Below are positions 1 through 8,571 of a stretch of 64,000 nt of DNA, piece after piece (position 1 is the stretch's first letter; the number at the start of each line of letters is the position of its first letter). The DNA comes from Oscillospiraceae bacterium (lineage in GTDB: Bacteria > Bacillota > Clostridia > Oscillospirales > Ruminococcaceae), in assembly GCA_018380115.1 (NCBI GenBank), contig JAGZUF010000025.1, positions 4,865 to 68,864 of the forward strand, read 5' to 3'. The position numbers were made by a program, and so were the translations under genes. A model generated the notes under the pieces. That model was not told the DNA's origin and did no database searches. It saw only the letters and a list, made by a program, of their open reading frames with translations.

Positions 1-3
1 GGC

Positions 4-609
4 ATGAAAACAGTTGCTATTACAGGCCGCTCGGGCTGCGGCAAAAGCACCGTGGCGCAGTATTGCCGCAGCAGGGGCTTTCCTGTGCTGGACGGCGACG
101 CCGTGGCACGTGAGGTGACGCAGCTCGGCAGCCCATGCCTTCCGGCACTGGCAAAGGCGTTTGGCGCCGATATTCTGGACGAGGACGGCGCGCTGCGCCG
201 CGGCGTACTTGCACAGCGGGCATTTGCCACAAAGGGGGACGCCCGCCGCCTGACAGATATCACCCACCCCGAAATCGTGCGAAGGCTGCTTGCGGGTGTG
301 GCGCAGGCGCGCGCTGCGGGCGCGAAGCTTGTGTTTGTAGACGGCGCCGTTATCGTGGGCGCACCGTTCGAACCGTTCTGTGACGCTATTATTGTGGTGC
401 GTGCGCCGCAGCAGGTGCTGGAGCAGCGCATTATGCGGCGCGACGGCATTTCGCGGCAGGCCGCACAGGCCCGGCTGGCCTCTCAGCTTGCGCAGGAGAA
501 GCTGGACGCCGCGGCTACCTTTCTTCTGGACAACACCGGCAGCGAGCAGGCTCTGCGGGCCCAGGCCCGGGCCGTGCTGGAAAACCTTCTAAAAGAGGGG
601 ATGAAATGA
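4..609 (+). CDS. coaE: Dephospho-CoA kinase
   Basis: This enzyme phosphorylates the 3'-hydroxyl of dephospho-CoA with ATP, the last step of coenzyme A synthesis in the cytoplasm. The 201-residue protein has the usual CoaE length. It opens with a P-loop (GRSGCGKST, residues 8-16), followed by the family features LDGDAVAREV near residue 30 and DITHPEIVRR near residue 85. The stop codon overlaps the start of the next gene in an ATGA arrangement, so the lytic transglycosylase is probably translationally coupled. The gene begins three bases into the window, so its own ribosome site and upstream neighbour are not visible. In many Firmicutes coaE lies next to polA, but that cannot be checked here. 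Confidence 0.95.
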   Translation: MKTVAITGRSGCGKSTVAQYCRSRGFPVLDGDAVAREVTQLGSPCLPALAKAFGADILDEDGALRRGVLAQRAFATKGDARRLTDITHPEIVRRLLAGVAQARAAGAKLVFVDGAVIVGAPFEPFCDAIIVVRAPQQVLEQRIMRRDGISRQAAQARLASQLAQEKLDAAATFLLDNTGSEQALRAQARAVLENLLKEGMK

Positions 610-1175
610 GCAAGCGACGCAAGCGTTTTTTACTTTTGGCTCTTTTGGCTGTATGCATCTGCGTGTTCCTGTTTTTTGCCCGCGTGGGCGGCAATATCTG
701 GCGCGCTGTTTACCCGCGCACCTACCGGACGTATGTGGAATATTATGCGGATAAATACGGCCTTGAATATGCGCAGGTGTATGCTATTATCAAAACGGAA
801 AGCGGCTTTAAGCCGAACGCGCTCTCAGCCGTAGGGGCGCGCGGCCTGATGCAGATTACGGAAGAAACGTTTGACTGGATTAAGACCAAAATAGCCCCCA
901 GCGAGCCCGTCACCTTTGACGATTTGTATAACCCTGAGGTGAACATCCGCTTTGGAACCTATTACCTGCATTATTGTATGGAACGGTATGCCGGAGACCT
1001 TGCCACGGCCAGCGCGGCCTACCACAGCGGCCAGGGCCTTGTGGACCGCCTGCTGGAGGATGCGCGCTATTCCGATGACGGTGTAACGCTGCACACCTTT
1101 CCATACGAGCAGATGAACCTGTATGTGCACAAGGTGGAGCGCAATTACAAGAAATATCAGGAGCTTTATACCTGA
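606..1175 (+). CDS. Membrane-anchored lytic transglycosylase (SLT family)
   Basis: The product probably cleaves the glycan strands of peptidoglycan at the outer face of the membrane. Residues 1-7 are basic and are followed by a single hydrophobic segment (about 8-25), which reads as an uncleaved signal anchor. The rest is a compact SLT domain: catalytic glutamate E65 in the context KTESGFKPNA, the GARGLMQI motif that follows it, and a downstream AYHSGQG segment matching the family's AYNxG region. At 189 residues it is a minimal single-domain version. It overlaps coaE by four bases. A link to coenzyme A metabolism is not implied; this pairing is also common in clostridial genomes. Confidence 0.9.
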   Translation: MSKRRKRFLLLALLAVCICVFLFFARVGGNIWRAVYPRTYRTYVEYYADKYGLEYAQVYAIIKTESGFKPNALSAVGARGLMQITEETFDWIKTKIAPSEPVTFDDLYNPEVNIRFGTYYLHYCMERYAGDLATASAAYHSGQGLVDRLLEDARYSDDGVTLHTFPYEQMNLYVHKVERNYKKYQELYT

Positions 1176-1216
1176 CATGGCTTGCAAATAAATGGAACAG
1201 AAAGGAAGCAGAAACA

Positions 1217-2623
1217 ATGGAACAGAAAACTGCAAAAGAGCTGGAGGAAGAGCTGCTGTTCAGCCAGCCGCATATTTCAGACGGATGGCCTGCCGCACGC
1301 GAAGAGGCAGAGGCCTTTTGTGAAGACTACAAGGCGTTTCTGGACAAAGCGAAAACCGAGCGTGAGGCTGCCGCAGAGATAGAAAAACGCCTTGTGGCGG
1401 CAGGCTACCGGCCGTTTGACCACATGGAGAAAACCGAGCTGAAGCCGGGAGAAAAGGTGTATTACAACAACCGAGGCAAGGCCATTCTTGCCGCCACTAT
1501 TGGCACGCGCAGCCTGGAGGAGGGCGCGCATTTCATGATAGCGCATATCGATTCGCCCCGGCTGGACCTGAAGCCTAACCCTTTGTATGAGGACGGCGGC
1601 CTTTCGCTGTTCAAAACGCATTATTACGGCGGCATCCGCAAATATCAGTGGAGTGCCACGCCGCTTTCCCTGCATGGCGTTGTGTATAAACGCGGCGGCG
1701 AAAAGGTTGAATTCTGCGTGGGCGAGGCGCCGGGCGACCCTGTGTTCTGTGTGACAGACCTTCTGCCGCACCTCAGTGCAGACCAGAACCGGCGTCCCCT
1801 CAGCGAGGGCCTGAAGGGGGAAGAGCTGAACATTGTGGTGGGCAGCATCCCCTATGCCGGAAAAGAGGCGAAAGAGCGCATCAAGCTTTATACCATGCAG
1901 CTTTTAAACGACCGCTACGGCATTACGGAGCGCGACTTCACCCGCGCTGAAATAGAGGCCGTGCCGGCGTTCCGGGCCGTGGACGTGGGCTTTGACCGCA
2001 GCATGATAGGCGCCTACGGGCATGACGACCGTGTATGTGCATACACGGCTCTTCGCGCCGAAATCGACGCGAAGGCGCCTGCCTTCACTACGCTTTGTGT
2101 GCTGACCGATAAGGAAGAGGTGGGCTCGGAAGGCACGACGGGCCTGCAGGGCGATTATACCTTCCATTTCCTGAAGGCGCTGGCGCGTGCGCAGGGGGCA
2201 GATTATGAAGAGGTGCTGCGCCGCTCGGTGTGCGTGTCGGCGGACGTGAACGCCGCGCTGGACCCTACGTTCCCGGACGTACACGACCCGCGCAATGCCG
2301 CCCGTATGAACTGCGGCGTGTGTCTGACAAAATATACGGGTGCGCGCGGAAAAGGCGCCACGAACGACGCCAGCGCCGAGACGCTGAGCTATGTGACGAA
2401 CGTATTTGACGAAGCGAACGTTGCATGGCAGACGGGCGAGCTTGGCAAAGTGGACCAGGGCGGCGGCGGGACTATTGCCAAATTTGTGTCGAACCGCAAT
2501 GTGGATACAGTGGATATCGGCGTGCCCATGCTTTCGATGCATGCGCCGTTCGAGCTTGTGGCAAAGCAGGATGTGCTGATGACATACCGTGCGTTTTTGG
2601 CCTTTGCCACGGCCAGGCAGTAA
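1217..2623 (+). CDS. M18 family aminopeptidase
   Basis: This is a dinuclear zinc aminopeptidase of family M18 that removes N-terminal amino acids, often acidic ones, from peptides in the cytoplasm. The 468-residue length fits the family. Visible metal and catalytic motifs are AHIDSPRLDLKP near residue 110, GHDDRVCAYTAL near residue 270, DKEEVGSEGTTG near residue 300 and the C-terminal SMHAPFE. The start is the ATG after GAAAGGAAGCAG. The gene stands alone after the transglycosylase with a 41-base gap and ends at a strong bidirectional terminator. Which amino acid it prefers cannot be read from the sequence. Confidence 0.93.
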   Translation: MEQKTAKELEEELLFSQPHISDGWPAAREEAEAFCEDYKAFLDKAKTEREAAAEIEKRLVAAGYRPFDHMEKTELKPGEKVYYNNRGKAILAATIGTRSLEEGAHFMIAHIDSPRLDLKPNPLYEDGGLSLFKTHYYGGIRKYQWSATPLSLHGVVYKRGGEKVEFCVGEAPGDPVFCVTDLLPHLSADQNRRPLSEGLKGEELNIVVGSIPYAGKEAKERIKLYTMQLLNDRYGITERDFTRAEIEAVPAFRAVDVGFDRSMIGAYGHDDRVCAYTALRAEIDAKAPAFTTLCVLTDKEEVGSEGTTGLQGDYTFHFLKALARAQGADYEEVLRRSVCVSADVNAALDPTFPDVHDPRNAARMNCGVCLTKYTGARGKGATNDASAETLSYVTNVFDEANVAWQTGELGKVDQGGGGTIAKFVSNRNVDTVDIGVPMLSMHAPFELVAKQDVLMTYRAFLAFATARQ

Positions 2624-2650
2624 GCTTTTACATCATTGTGCAGTATGCAG

Positions 2651-2690
2651 AAAAGGCGCCCGCTGGCCGTATGGCCGACGGGCGCCTTTT
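2651..2690. terminator. Bidirectional terminator between convergent genes
   Basis: A hairpin with arms AAAAGGCGCCCG and CGGGCGCCTTTT sits between the plus-strand aminopeptidase and the minus-strand hydrolase. The A-run on the left and T-run on the right let it work in both directions. Confidence 0.85.
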
Positions 2691-2729
2691 GCAGTAAAAC
2701 CGGCGGCACGGCCGGCAGCTGGCCAAGGC

Positions 2730-3461
2730 TTAAGGTGCAGCAGGTGGCAGGGCGCCCAGTGATTCATGCAGCCATGCAGAAAACTGCTCAAGCTGCCCTG
2801 GTGTGTGAAAGTAGTGCTCTGCGCCCGCAGCCGTTTGGATGCGGCAGGTGAACCTTTGCGCAAACGCCTGAAGGGCCTGCGGCCTGCAAAGAAAGTCCTC
2901 GCTTCCGCGCAGGATATAGGTGGGTGTGGCCCACATGCAGACGGGGTTTTCTCTCAAATAGCATAAATCAGACCAATACAAGGCCTGCCCATTAGGCAAA
3001 AGCAGCTTTTTCTGGCTGCGCAGCACCTCCTGCGGAATGTGGAACTGTGCCATCATGTCCTCTACCATATGCGCCATATCCAGCACGGGGGAAAGAAAAA
3101 AGGCGGCCTCCAATGCTTCCTTGCGGCAGGCAAGAAGTCCGGCATAAGCCCCCATGCTGCACCCGAACAGGGCCAGATGAGGCCATTGCAGCCTGGCGTA
3201 TTGCATTACGGTTTCAAGGTCTGCCGCACAGTTGCGCATGGTACAGGGCCTGCCGTTCTGTGCCCTTGCGCCGTGCTGCGGCAAATCGAAGCTGAGCACC
3301 TGCCATCCGTGTGCCTGTGCAGCCTGTGCCAGCAGCACGATGGGGACATCCTTTTTGTGGGACATGCTGCCGTGCGCGGCAACGATGCACCGGCCCGTGG
3401 GCACTCCCCACACGGCGGCCGGGATACGCCCTGTTTGTATCTCTACCTCTTCACAATACAT
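2730..3461 (-). CDS. Alpha/beta hydrolase
   Basis: This is a cytoplasmic serine hydrolase of the alpha/beta fold with unknown substrate. Visible features from the chosen start (243 residues) are the oxyanion-loop region AAHGSMSHKKD near residue 30, the nucleophile elbow GCSMGAYAG near residue 100, an acid-loop region RGSEDFLC near residue 190, and a histidine in GAEHYFHTPG near residue 215. The reading frame is open further upstream, but the ATG at 3461 follows a GAAAGGAG ribosome site and gives a normal N-terminus. The elbow and late histidine resemble small carboxylesterases and acyl hydrolases. It faces the S9 peptidase gene divergently. Confidence 0.75.
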   Translation of the reverse strand: MYCEEVEIQTGRIPAAVWGVPTGRCIVAAHGSMSHKKDVPIVLLAQAAQAHGWQVLSFDLPQHGARAQNGRPCTMRNCAADLETVMQYARLQWPHLALFGCSMGAYAGLLACRKEALEAAFFLSPVLDMAHMVEDMMAQFHIPQEVLRSQKKLLLPNGQALYWSDLCYLRENPVCMWATPTYILRGSEDFLCRPQALQAFAQRFTCRIQTAAGAEHYFHTPGQLEQFSAWLHESLGALPPAAP

Positions 3462-3635
3462 GGGGTGCGCTGCGCTCCTTTCTGTTTGCCAGCGCCCTGC
3501 CGGATAATCAAGGGTGCTACCATTTAGTGTAGCACAAAGCACGCCCCGCTGGCAATATGGCTTTGCTGCCGCCTGAAGCCGGTGGCCCACGCAGACAGGC
3601 AGGCGGCCTTTTTTGTGTTTTGTCAGGCGTGCGGC

Positions 3636-3664
3636 TTGCTTTTCACATGGGGGTATGGTACAGT
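3636..3664 (+). promoter_or_regulatory. Sigma-A type promoter for the S9 peptidase
   Basis: TTGCTT and TACAGT are separated by 17 bases, about 65 bases before the chosen start of the peptidase. No operator-like repeat is seen next to it. Confidence 0.55.
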
Positions 3665-3728
3665 CATCTTATCATGTTTGCCTGCGCGCGGAAGGCCCGT
3701 GCACAGGATATGGAAAGGGTGGACAGGC

Positions 3729-5717
3729 ATGCAGAATATCGGTTTGGAAGATTTTCTGGAATACAGCTTTCTCTCCAGGCTTCAGCTTTCGCCGGACGGC
3801 TCGAAGGCGGCCTTTGTAGTGAGCAGGCAGGATAAAAAGGAAAATAACTATGCCGCGGACATTTATCTGGCACACTGTGCAGAACGCAGCATCACACGGC
3901 TGACGCACACCGGCAAAGAGCACGATTTTGTATGGGACGGCGCAGACACGCTGCTTTTCTCATCGCGCCGCTGTGAGGCGGATGAGCCACGGCGTTTTTA
4001 TCACAAGACGGTGTTTTACCGCCTTTCGCTTTCCGGCGGCGAGGCGTGCCGGGCTTTCGAGCTGCCGTACGATGTGAAGGAGGTGCGCCCCTGCGGCGAC
4101 GGTGTGCACTATGCTATGGCAGTGCGCCTCGACCATACAAAGCCGGACCCGCGCACCCACACTGTTGAAGAGTGCGAGGATGCAGAGGATTATATCCTTT
4201 TGGAGGAAATGCCCTTTGCCACCAATGGCGAGGGCTATACCAGCGGTGTGCGCATGGCGCTGGCCCTGTATGACGCCAAAACAGACGAAACAAGGCTGCT
4301 CACGCAGCCACAGTTCATGCTGGGTGCCTTCGAGTGGGCCGGACAGCAGCTTGTATATACCGGCCATGCGTATACAAAGGTAAAGGCGAAAACAAGAGGC
4401 ATGTATGCCTATGATATGGCCACGGGACAAACGCGCACCCTGGTGGAGGACGGCGCGCTTGCCATTTATCACATTGGCGTAACCGGGGGCACTGTGCTGT
4501 TCACTGCGTCGGACCTGAAGCAGTACGGCAGCGCCTCCGGGCAGGATTTTTACAGGCTGAATCTTTCGGGCGGCAGATGTGAAATGCTGCTGGCGCACGA
4601 GCTCGTGCCCGGCACAAGCCCCATTACCGACAGCACCTACGGCGGCGGCAGCGGCTTTGTATGCGGGCAGGGGGCCGCGCACTATATTGTGCTGGACCGC
4701 TTTGAAAGCCGTCTCCGCAGCATAAATTCCGCCGGGCGGCAGCACGAGGAGCTGGCGTTCTGCGGCGGTATTCAGATGTTCGATATGCGCGGCGGCACCA
4801 CCGTGTTTGTGGGCATGGAAAAAAACAGCCTGCAGGAGTTGTATGTGCTGCAGGATGGCAGGGCTGTATGTATTTCGGCCTTCAACCGCCCGCTGCTCTC
4901 GGCACGTGCAGTGCAGCCCGTGCATTATACGCCGTTTACAAACCGTGCCGGGCAGCAGATAGACGGCTGGGTGCTTATGCCTGCAGGCTATGAAAAAGGG
5001 AAAAAATATCCCGGCATTCTGGAGATACACGGCGGCCCGAAAGCGGCCTACGGCGAAGTGTTCTTCCACGAGATGCAGGTGCTAGCGGGGTGCGGCTACT
5101 TTGTGTTTTTCTGCAACCCGCGCGGCTCGGACGCGCGCGGCGTGCAGTTTGCGGATGTGCGCGGCAAATACGGCACCATCGACTATGAGGACTTAATGGA
5201 TTTCACAGACCATATCCTTGCGCATTACCCGGACATCGACGCCTCCCGCGTGGGCGTGACGGGCGGAAGCTACGGCGGCATCATGACGAACTGGATTATC
5301 GGCCACACGCAGCGCTTTGCCGCAGCCGTAAGCTGCCGCAGCGTGGCAAACTTTGTAAGTGATTTCGGCCAGTCTGAAATAAGCTATGACGACGACCTCG
5401 CTTTGGATTCCAAGCCCTGGGCCGCGCCGGAGCTTTTGTGGAGGGAATCGGCCATGCCGTATCTTTCCGGCTGCAAAACACCCACGCTGTTTTTACATTC
5501 CACCGATGACCATACCTGCTGTGTGGAACAGACGAAAGAGCTCTTTACTGCCCTGACGCTTCTTGGCGTGCCCACGCGGGCGTGCCTGTTCAAAGGGGAA
5601 GACCACGAGCTTTCCCGCAGCGGAAAGCCGCGCCACCGCGTACGCCGCCTGAAAGAGCTGGTGCAGTGGATGGACGCATGGCTGAAGCCGCAAAGCGGCG
5701 GCGCAGTAAGCGGCTGA
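3729..5717 (+). CDS. S9 family peptidase (acylaminoacyl/oligopeptidase type)
   Basis: This serine peptidase probably trims short or N-blocked peptides in the cytoplasm. The N-terminal two thirds should form a beta-propeller, beginning with LQLSPDGSKAAFVVSRQDK; the C-terminal third is the alpha/beta hydrolase domain. The catalytic triad is visible as S514 in GGSYGGIMTNW, D594 in HSTDDHTC and H626 in KGEDHELSRSG, which is the S9C pattern. The open frame starts at 3582, but the ATG at 3729 follows GGAAAGGGTGG and leaves 662 residues, matching the family, with no signal peptide. A promoter lies just upstream. Transcription probably ends in the hairpin carried by the repeat element downstream. Confidence 0.9.
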   Translation: MQNIGLEDFLEYSFLSRLQLSPDGSKAAFVVSRQDKKENNYAADIYLAHCAERSITRLTHTGKEHDFVWDGADTLLFSSRRCEADEPRRFYHKTVFYRLSLSGGEACRAFELPYDVKEVRPCGDGVHYAMAVRLDHTKPDPRTHTVEECEDAEDYILLEEMPFATNGEGYTSGVRMALALYDAKTDETRLLTQPQFMLGAFEWAGQQLVYTGHAYTKVKAKTRGMYAYDMATGQTRTLVEDGALAIYHIGVTGGTVLFTASDLKQYGSASGQDFYRLNLSGGRCEMLLAHELVPGTSPITDSTYGGGSGFVCGQGAAHYIVLDRFESRLRSINSAGRQHEELAFCGGIQMFDMRGGTTVFVGMEKNSLQELYVLQDGRAVCISAFNRPLLSARAVQPVHYTPFTNRAGQQIDGWVLMPAGYEKGKKYPGILEIHGGPKAAYGEVFFHEMQVLAGCGYFVFFCNPRGSDARGVQFADVRGKYGTIDYEDLMDFTDHILAHYPDIDASRVGVTGGSYGGIMTNWIIGHTQRFAAAVSCRSVANFVSDFGQSEISYDDDLALDSKPWAAPELLWRESAMPYLSGCKTPTLFLHSTDDHTCCVEQTKELFTALTLLGVPTRACLFKGEDHELSRSGKPRHRVRRLKELVQWMDAWLKPQSGGAVSG

Positions 5718-5761
5718 AATGCGCAGCGGGCATGCCCTGTGTGAAGAGGGCCCCGGCAAAA

Positions 5762-6023
5762 GGCGCGCCGGCGCAGAAACCCATCGGCTTTGGCACCTGA
5801 CGCACGCAAACAGCCCGGCAATCCGTCTGGATTGCCGGGCTGTTTTTGCACGCATTCCTTCAAAATCGCCCGGCCAAAACTGCACAGCACCCCTGAAGCG
5901 GCAGTTCTTAATGCAGAACAGGGAAGCTTTCCGCAGGCGCCCATTTGGGAGGTTAAGGGAATCTGAAGAAGCTGTGCGCAAGAATTGCCTTTTAGGGGTG
6001 ATGGTTTCTTGCATCAGCGCTCC
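5762..6023 (-). mobile_element. Family A MITE-like repeat, copy 1
   Basis: This non-coding element of about 262 bp is one of four related copies in the window. It is bounded by imperfect terminal inverted repeats: GGCGCGCCGGCGCAGAAACC on the left and, read from the right on the other strand, GGAGCGCTGATGCAAGAAACC. It lies reversed relative to the copies at 11463 and 17105. Shared internal blocks are the CCCGGCAATCC hairpin, GGCGCCTGCG, and CTGCCGCTT followed by TTTTGGCC. It occupies most of the gap after the S9 peptidase. No reading frame or transposase is present, so any movement would need an enzyme supplied elsewhere. Confidence 0.7.
5811..5848 (+). terminator. Terminator hairpin inside repeat A copy 1
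   Basis: CAGCCCGGCAATCC pairs with GGATTGCCGGGCTG and is followed by TTTTTGC. It lies about 95 bases after the S9 peptidase stop and probably ends that transcript. Equivalent hairpins occur in copies 2 and 3 of the repeat. Confidence 0.8.
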
Positions 6024-6208
6024 TTTTTATAATGCGGGGCAAATGAAGTTGAAAATTATATGTTTTCCAGAAAATTCCACAAAAAACTACAAAAAATGCA
6101 GGCTTATTACCCGTATTTTACTTTCAAAACAGACGGTATATGTGATATGTTATATGATATAGACCTGCGGGCATTTCACAGACGGCCCGGTGTCGGGGAC
6201 GGAGAAAT
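6024..6208 (+). promoter_or_regulatory. AT-rich leader of the kinase-regulator operon
   Basis: This stretch is far richer in A and T than its surroundings and must contain the promoter for the histidine kinase. A near-repeat of TATATGTGATATG and TATATGATATAG lies at about 6137-6162 and could include the -10 region or a regulator site. No convincing -35/-10 pair or LytTR-type direct repeat could be fixed by eye. Confidence 0.35.
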
Positions 6209-7543
6209 ATGAACGCAGAAACATCCTTTTTTGCGGCGCTTGCCATCTATGGGCTGCATATGTATATGGCAACTGTGCTGCTGGTGCTGCCCTTTGGGCA
6301 GCGCCACAGGCCAAGCTATTGGCGCATCGCGGTTTATTGTGTCACCGCGGTGGCCTTCTGTATGGTGTTCTTCTGGCCTGCGTCGCCTGTGGTAAACATG
6401 CTGCCGCCGGCTGTTTTACTGGCCGTGCACGGGCTGCTGATGCTTGCAGGCTTTGGCGCCGCCTTCTGGCTTACCAAAGCGCAGCTTTGGCCCATGCTGT
6501 TCGTCTCCGCACTGATGGGGCAGTATCTGAATGCGGTGTATGCCATGGCGCATGTGCTGGAGCAAAGCTATTTCTCATCAGCACAAACAAAGTGGATCTA
6601 TTTTGGGCTGTTTGCAGCCATGCTGGCGGCCACGCTGCCTATTGTGCTGCCGGTGTTTCTTTTAGAACTTCGTCCCTTGGTGCAGAAGGGCGGGGCGCGT
6701 GTCTCCTGGAAATGGCTTTGGCCCGTTCCGGTGCTGTTCAATGTGGTGTTCCATATCAAATTTTACAATGGAAATTTTACTGCGAAAATTTCCAATAACA
6801 AGGCAGACCTTGGCGCGGCGCTGCTGTGGCTGGTGGCCACGTTCGCGGCGTGCATGCTGATACTGCATGCAGTGCGCAAGGGGCTCGCAGGGGCCGAGGC
6901 ACAGGAAGAGCTGCGGCTTGCAGCGCTGCGCTCGGACATGCAGCGCCAGCAGAACGAGCAGCTTTTGCGCCATATGGAAACGGTGCGCAGGGCAGAGCAC
7001 GACCTGAGACACCATCTGCACGCCCTGAATGGCCTTGCGCAGGCGCACGGATGCAAAGCTGTGCAGGAGTATATCAGTGCGCTTCAAATCACGGAAGAAT
7101 CGCAGGGCGTCCTGCCCTGCGCCAACACGGCGCTGAGCGCCGTGTTGAATTATTACTTATCCGGCGCAGTTTCAGCGGGGGTTCAGGTCTCCGGCCATGT
7201 GGCGCTTCCCGCAGTTCTGGGCAAAGCAGAAAGCGATATATGCCTTGTGGTGGGCAACCTGGTGGAAAATGCGGCGGCTGCTGCCTGCGGGCAGGCGCAG
7301 GGTACAAGGTTCATTCAGGTGGATGCCCGCATGCAGGGCAGCCTGATGTCGCTGTGCGTGAAAAACAGCGGCGCTGCACCGCTGGTATACCGGCACGGGG
7401 TGTTGTGGTCTGCCCGGCGGGATGCGGCGGGTATTGGCACAGCTTCAGTAGCTGCAGTATGCGGGCAGCGGCATGGCTTTGCGCGCTATGAACAGAAGGA
7501 CGGCGTGTTCACGGCCTTTGCCTGCATGGATATTGAACAATAA
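6209..7543 (+). CDS. GHKL-type sensor histidine kinase (AgrC/CitA-like)
   Basis: This is a membrane sensor kinase that should phosphorylate the response regulator encoded next. The first 230 residues hold about six hydrophobic segments with short loops, the layout of AgrC-like receptors for peptides or other small ligands. The cytoplasmic part has the phospho-acceptor region EHDLRHHLHAL (histidine at residue 264), an N-box DICLVVGNLVENAA and a short G-box around GIGTASV. It starts at the ATG after a GGAG site. No agrB or agrD gene for a cyclic peptide signal lies nearby, so the ligand is unknown. The downstream regulator gene follows after 65 bases. Confidence 0.88.
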   Translation: MNAETSFFAALAIYGLHMYMATVLLVLPFGQRHRPSYWRIAVYCVTAVAFCMVFFWPASPVVNMLPPAVLLAVHGLLMLAGFGAAFWLTKAQLWPMLFVSALMGQYLNAVYAMAHVLEQSYFSSAQTKWIYFGLFAAMLAATLPIVLPVFLLELRPLVQKGGARVSWKWLWPVPVLFNVVFHIKFYNGNFTAKISNNKADLGAALLWLVATFAACMLILHAVRKGLAGAEAQEELRLAALRSDMQRQQNEQLLRHMETVRRAEHDLRHHLHALNGLAQAHGCKAVQEYISALQITEESQGVLPCANTALSAVLNYYLSGAVSAGVQVSGHVALPAVLGKAESDICLVVGNLVENAAAAACGQAQGTRFIQVDARMQGSLMSLCVKNSGAAPLVYRHGVLWSARRDAAGIGTASVAAVCGQRHGFARYEQKDGVFTAFACMDIEQ

Positions 7544-7608
7544 AAGCTCTGCAGCGGGTATTGGCGGCATGCTTCGGCACGGCCGCCAGAGAGGAGGAAA
7601 CACAAGCC

Positions 7609-8334
7609 TTGAAAATCGCTATGGTCGATGATGATGCGTCCCAGCGCGCCGCGCTGCGCAGCGCGGTGCGCAGCTATGCGGAGGGCGCGCATATCCCTGT
7701 GGAGGTTGCAGAATTTGAAACAGGGGCACAGCTTATGGAGTATGCCAGCGGGGCAGAGTTCGACGTCATCTTTCTGGATGTCTACATTGGGGAAGAAAAC
7801 GGCATGGAACTTGCCCGTGCGCTTCGCCGGCATGGAAATACAAGCCTGCTTGTGTTTATTACCGTCAGCGCGCAGCACGCGGTAGAAAGCTACGAGGTGG
7901 ATGCTTTTTATTACCTGGTAAAGCCGCTGGAGAAAAGTGCGCTGTTCCGTGTGCTGGATAAGTGCGCGGCGGCCTTATATGATAAAAAGCTGCATATCCA
8001 GTTAAAAGAGGGCTGGTCATATGTAAATATCCCGCTGGACGATATCCTGTTTGTGGACATGTATAACCACTACGTGCTGGTGCATACGAAGGCGAAGATA
8101 AACCGAAGCCACATGCCCTTTCAGGAGATACGCGAAACGCTGTTAAAATATCCACAGTTCGCCTGCTGCTACCGCAACTGCATTGTCAATATGGACAATG
8201 CGCGCGGAATGGAAAACCGGGACTTTGTGCTGGAGGGTGGTGTGCGGGTGCCTATTTCCCGCAAGCTTTACACCACTGTGCAGAAGCAGTATGCCGATTA
8301 TCTGCTTTTTAAGCTGAGCAGCGGCAGGCCATAA
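7609..8334 (+). CDS. LytTR family response regulator
   Basis: This is the partner of the preceding kinase: a receiver domain followed by a LytTR DNA-binding domain. The receiver shows the acidic pocket VDDD (residues 6-9), the phospho-acceptor D57 in IFLDVYIGEENG and the KPLEK lysine near residue 105. The C-terminal half contains SYVNIPLDDILFVDMYNHYVLVHT and CYRNCIVNMD, typical of LytTR. The best start is the TTG at 7609, which follows GAGGAGG at the right distance and begins LKIAMVDDD, giving 241 residues; an in-frame TTG at 7561 is possible but has no ribosome site. Its targets may include the adjacent lipoprotein operon, which is a guess from position only. Confidence 0.92.
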   Translation: MKIAMVDDDASQRAALRSAVRSYAEGAHIPVEVAEFETGAQLMEYASGAEFDVIFLDVYIGEENGMELARALRRHGNTSLLVFITVSAQHAVESYEVDAFYYLVKPLEKSALFRVLDKCAAALYDKKLHIQLKEGWSYVNIPLDDILFVDMYNHYVLVHTKAKINRSHMPFQEIRETLLKYPQFACCYRNCIVNMDNARGMENRDFVLEGGVRVPISRKLYTTVQKQYADYLLFKLSSGRP

Positions 8335-8437
8335 GCGGAAGCCGGGGCGGAAACCACCAAAAAACGAGCTTTTTTACCGAAATGCACATCAACGCAAAAT
8401 ATACGGCATGGTATAATAAATCGGATTCTGTACGGCT

Positions 8438-8475
8438 GCCCGGCAGAGCCTTCAGCGCTCGTGCCGGGCGGTTTT
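8438..8475 (+). terminator. Terminator hairpin after the response regulator
   Basis: GCCCGGCA at 8438-8445 pairs with TGCCGGGC at 8462-8469, followed by GGTTTTGTG. A TATAAT at 8412-8417 lies just before it without a clear -35, so the hairpin might instead sit in the leader of the lipoprotein gene. Confidence 0.55.
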
Positions 8476-8571
8476 GTGTACAGGGCCGCGGCAGGCATCA
8501 AAAGCAGGCAAGGCGGAACGCCGGGCCTTCTTTCCGGTGCGAATGATGAGAGAAGACAGGAGAATGACAGA

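Noticed and set aside
7609..8334. Agr-type quorum-sensing locus
   Set aside because: The kinase and regulator look AgrC/AgrA-like, but there is no agrB protease or small cyclic-peptide precursor gene within 6024-8571.
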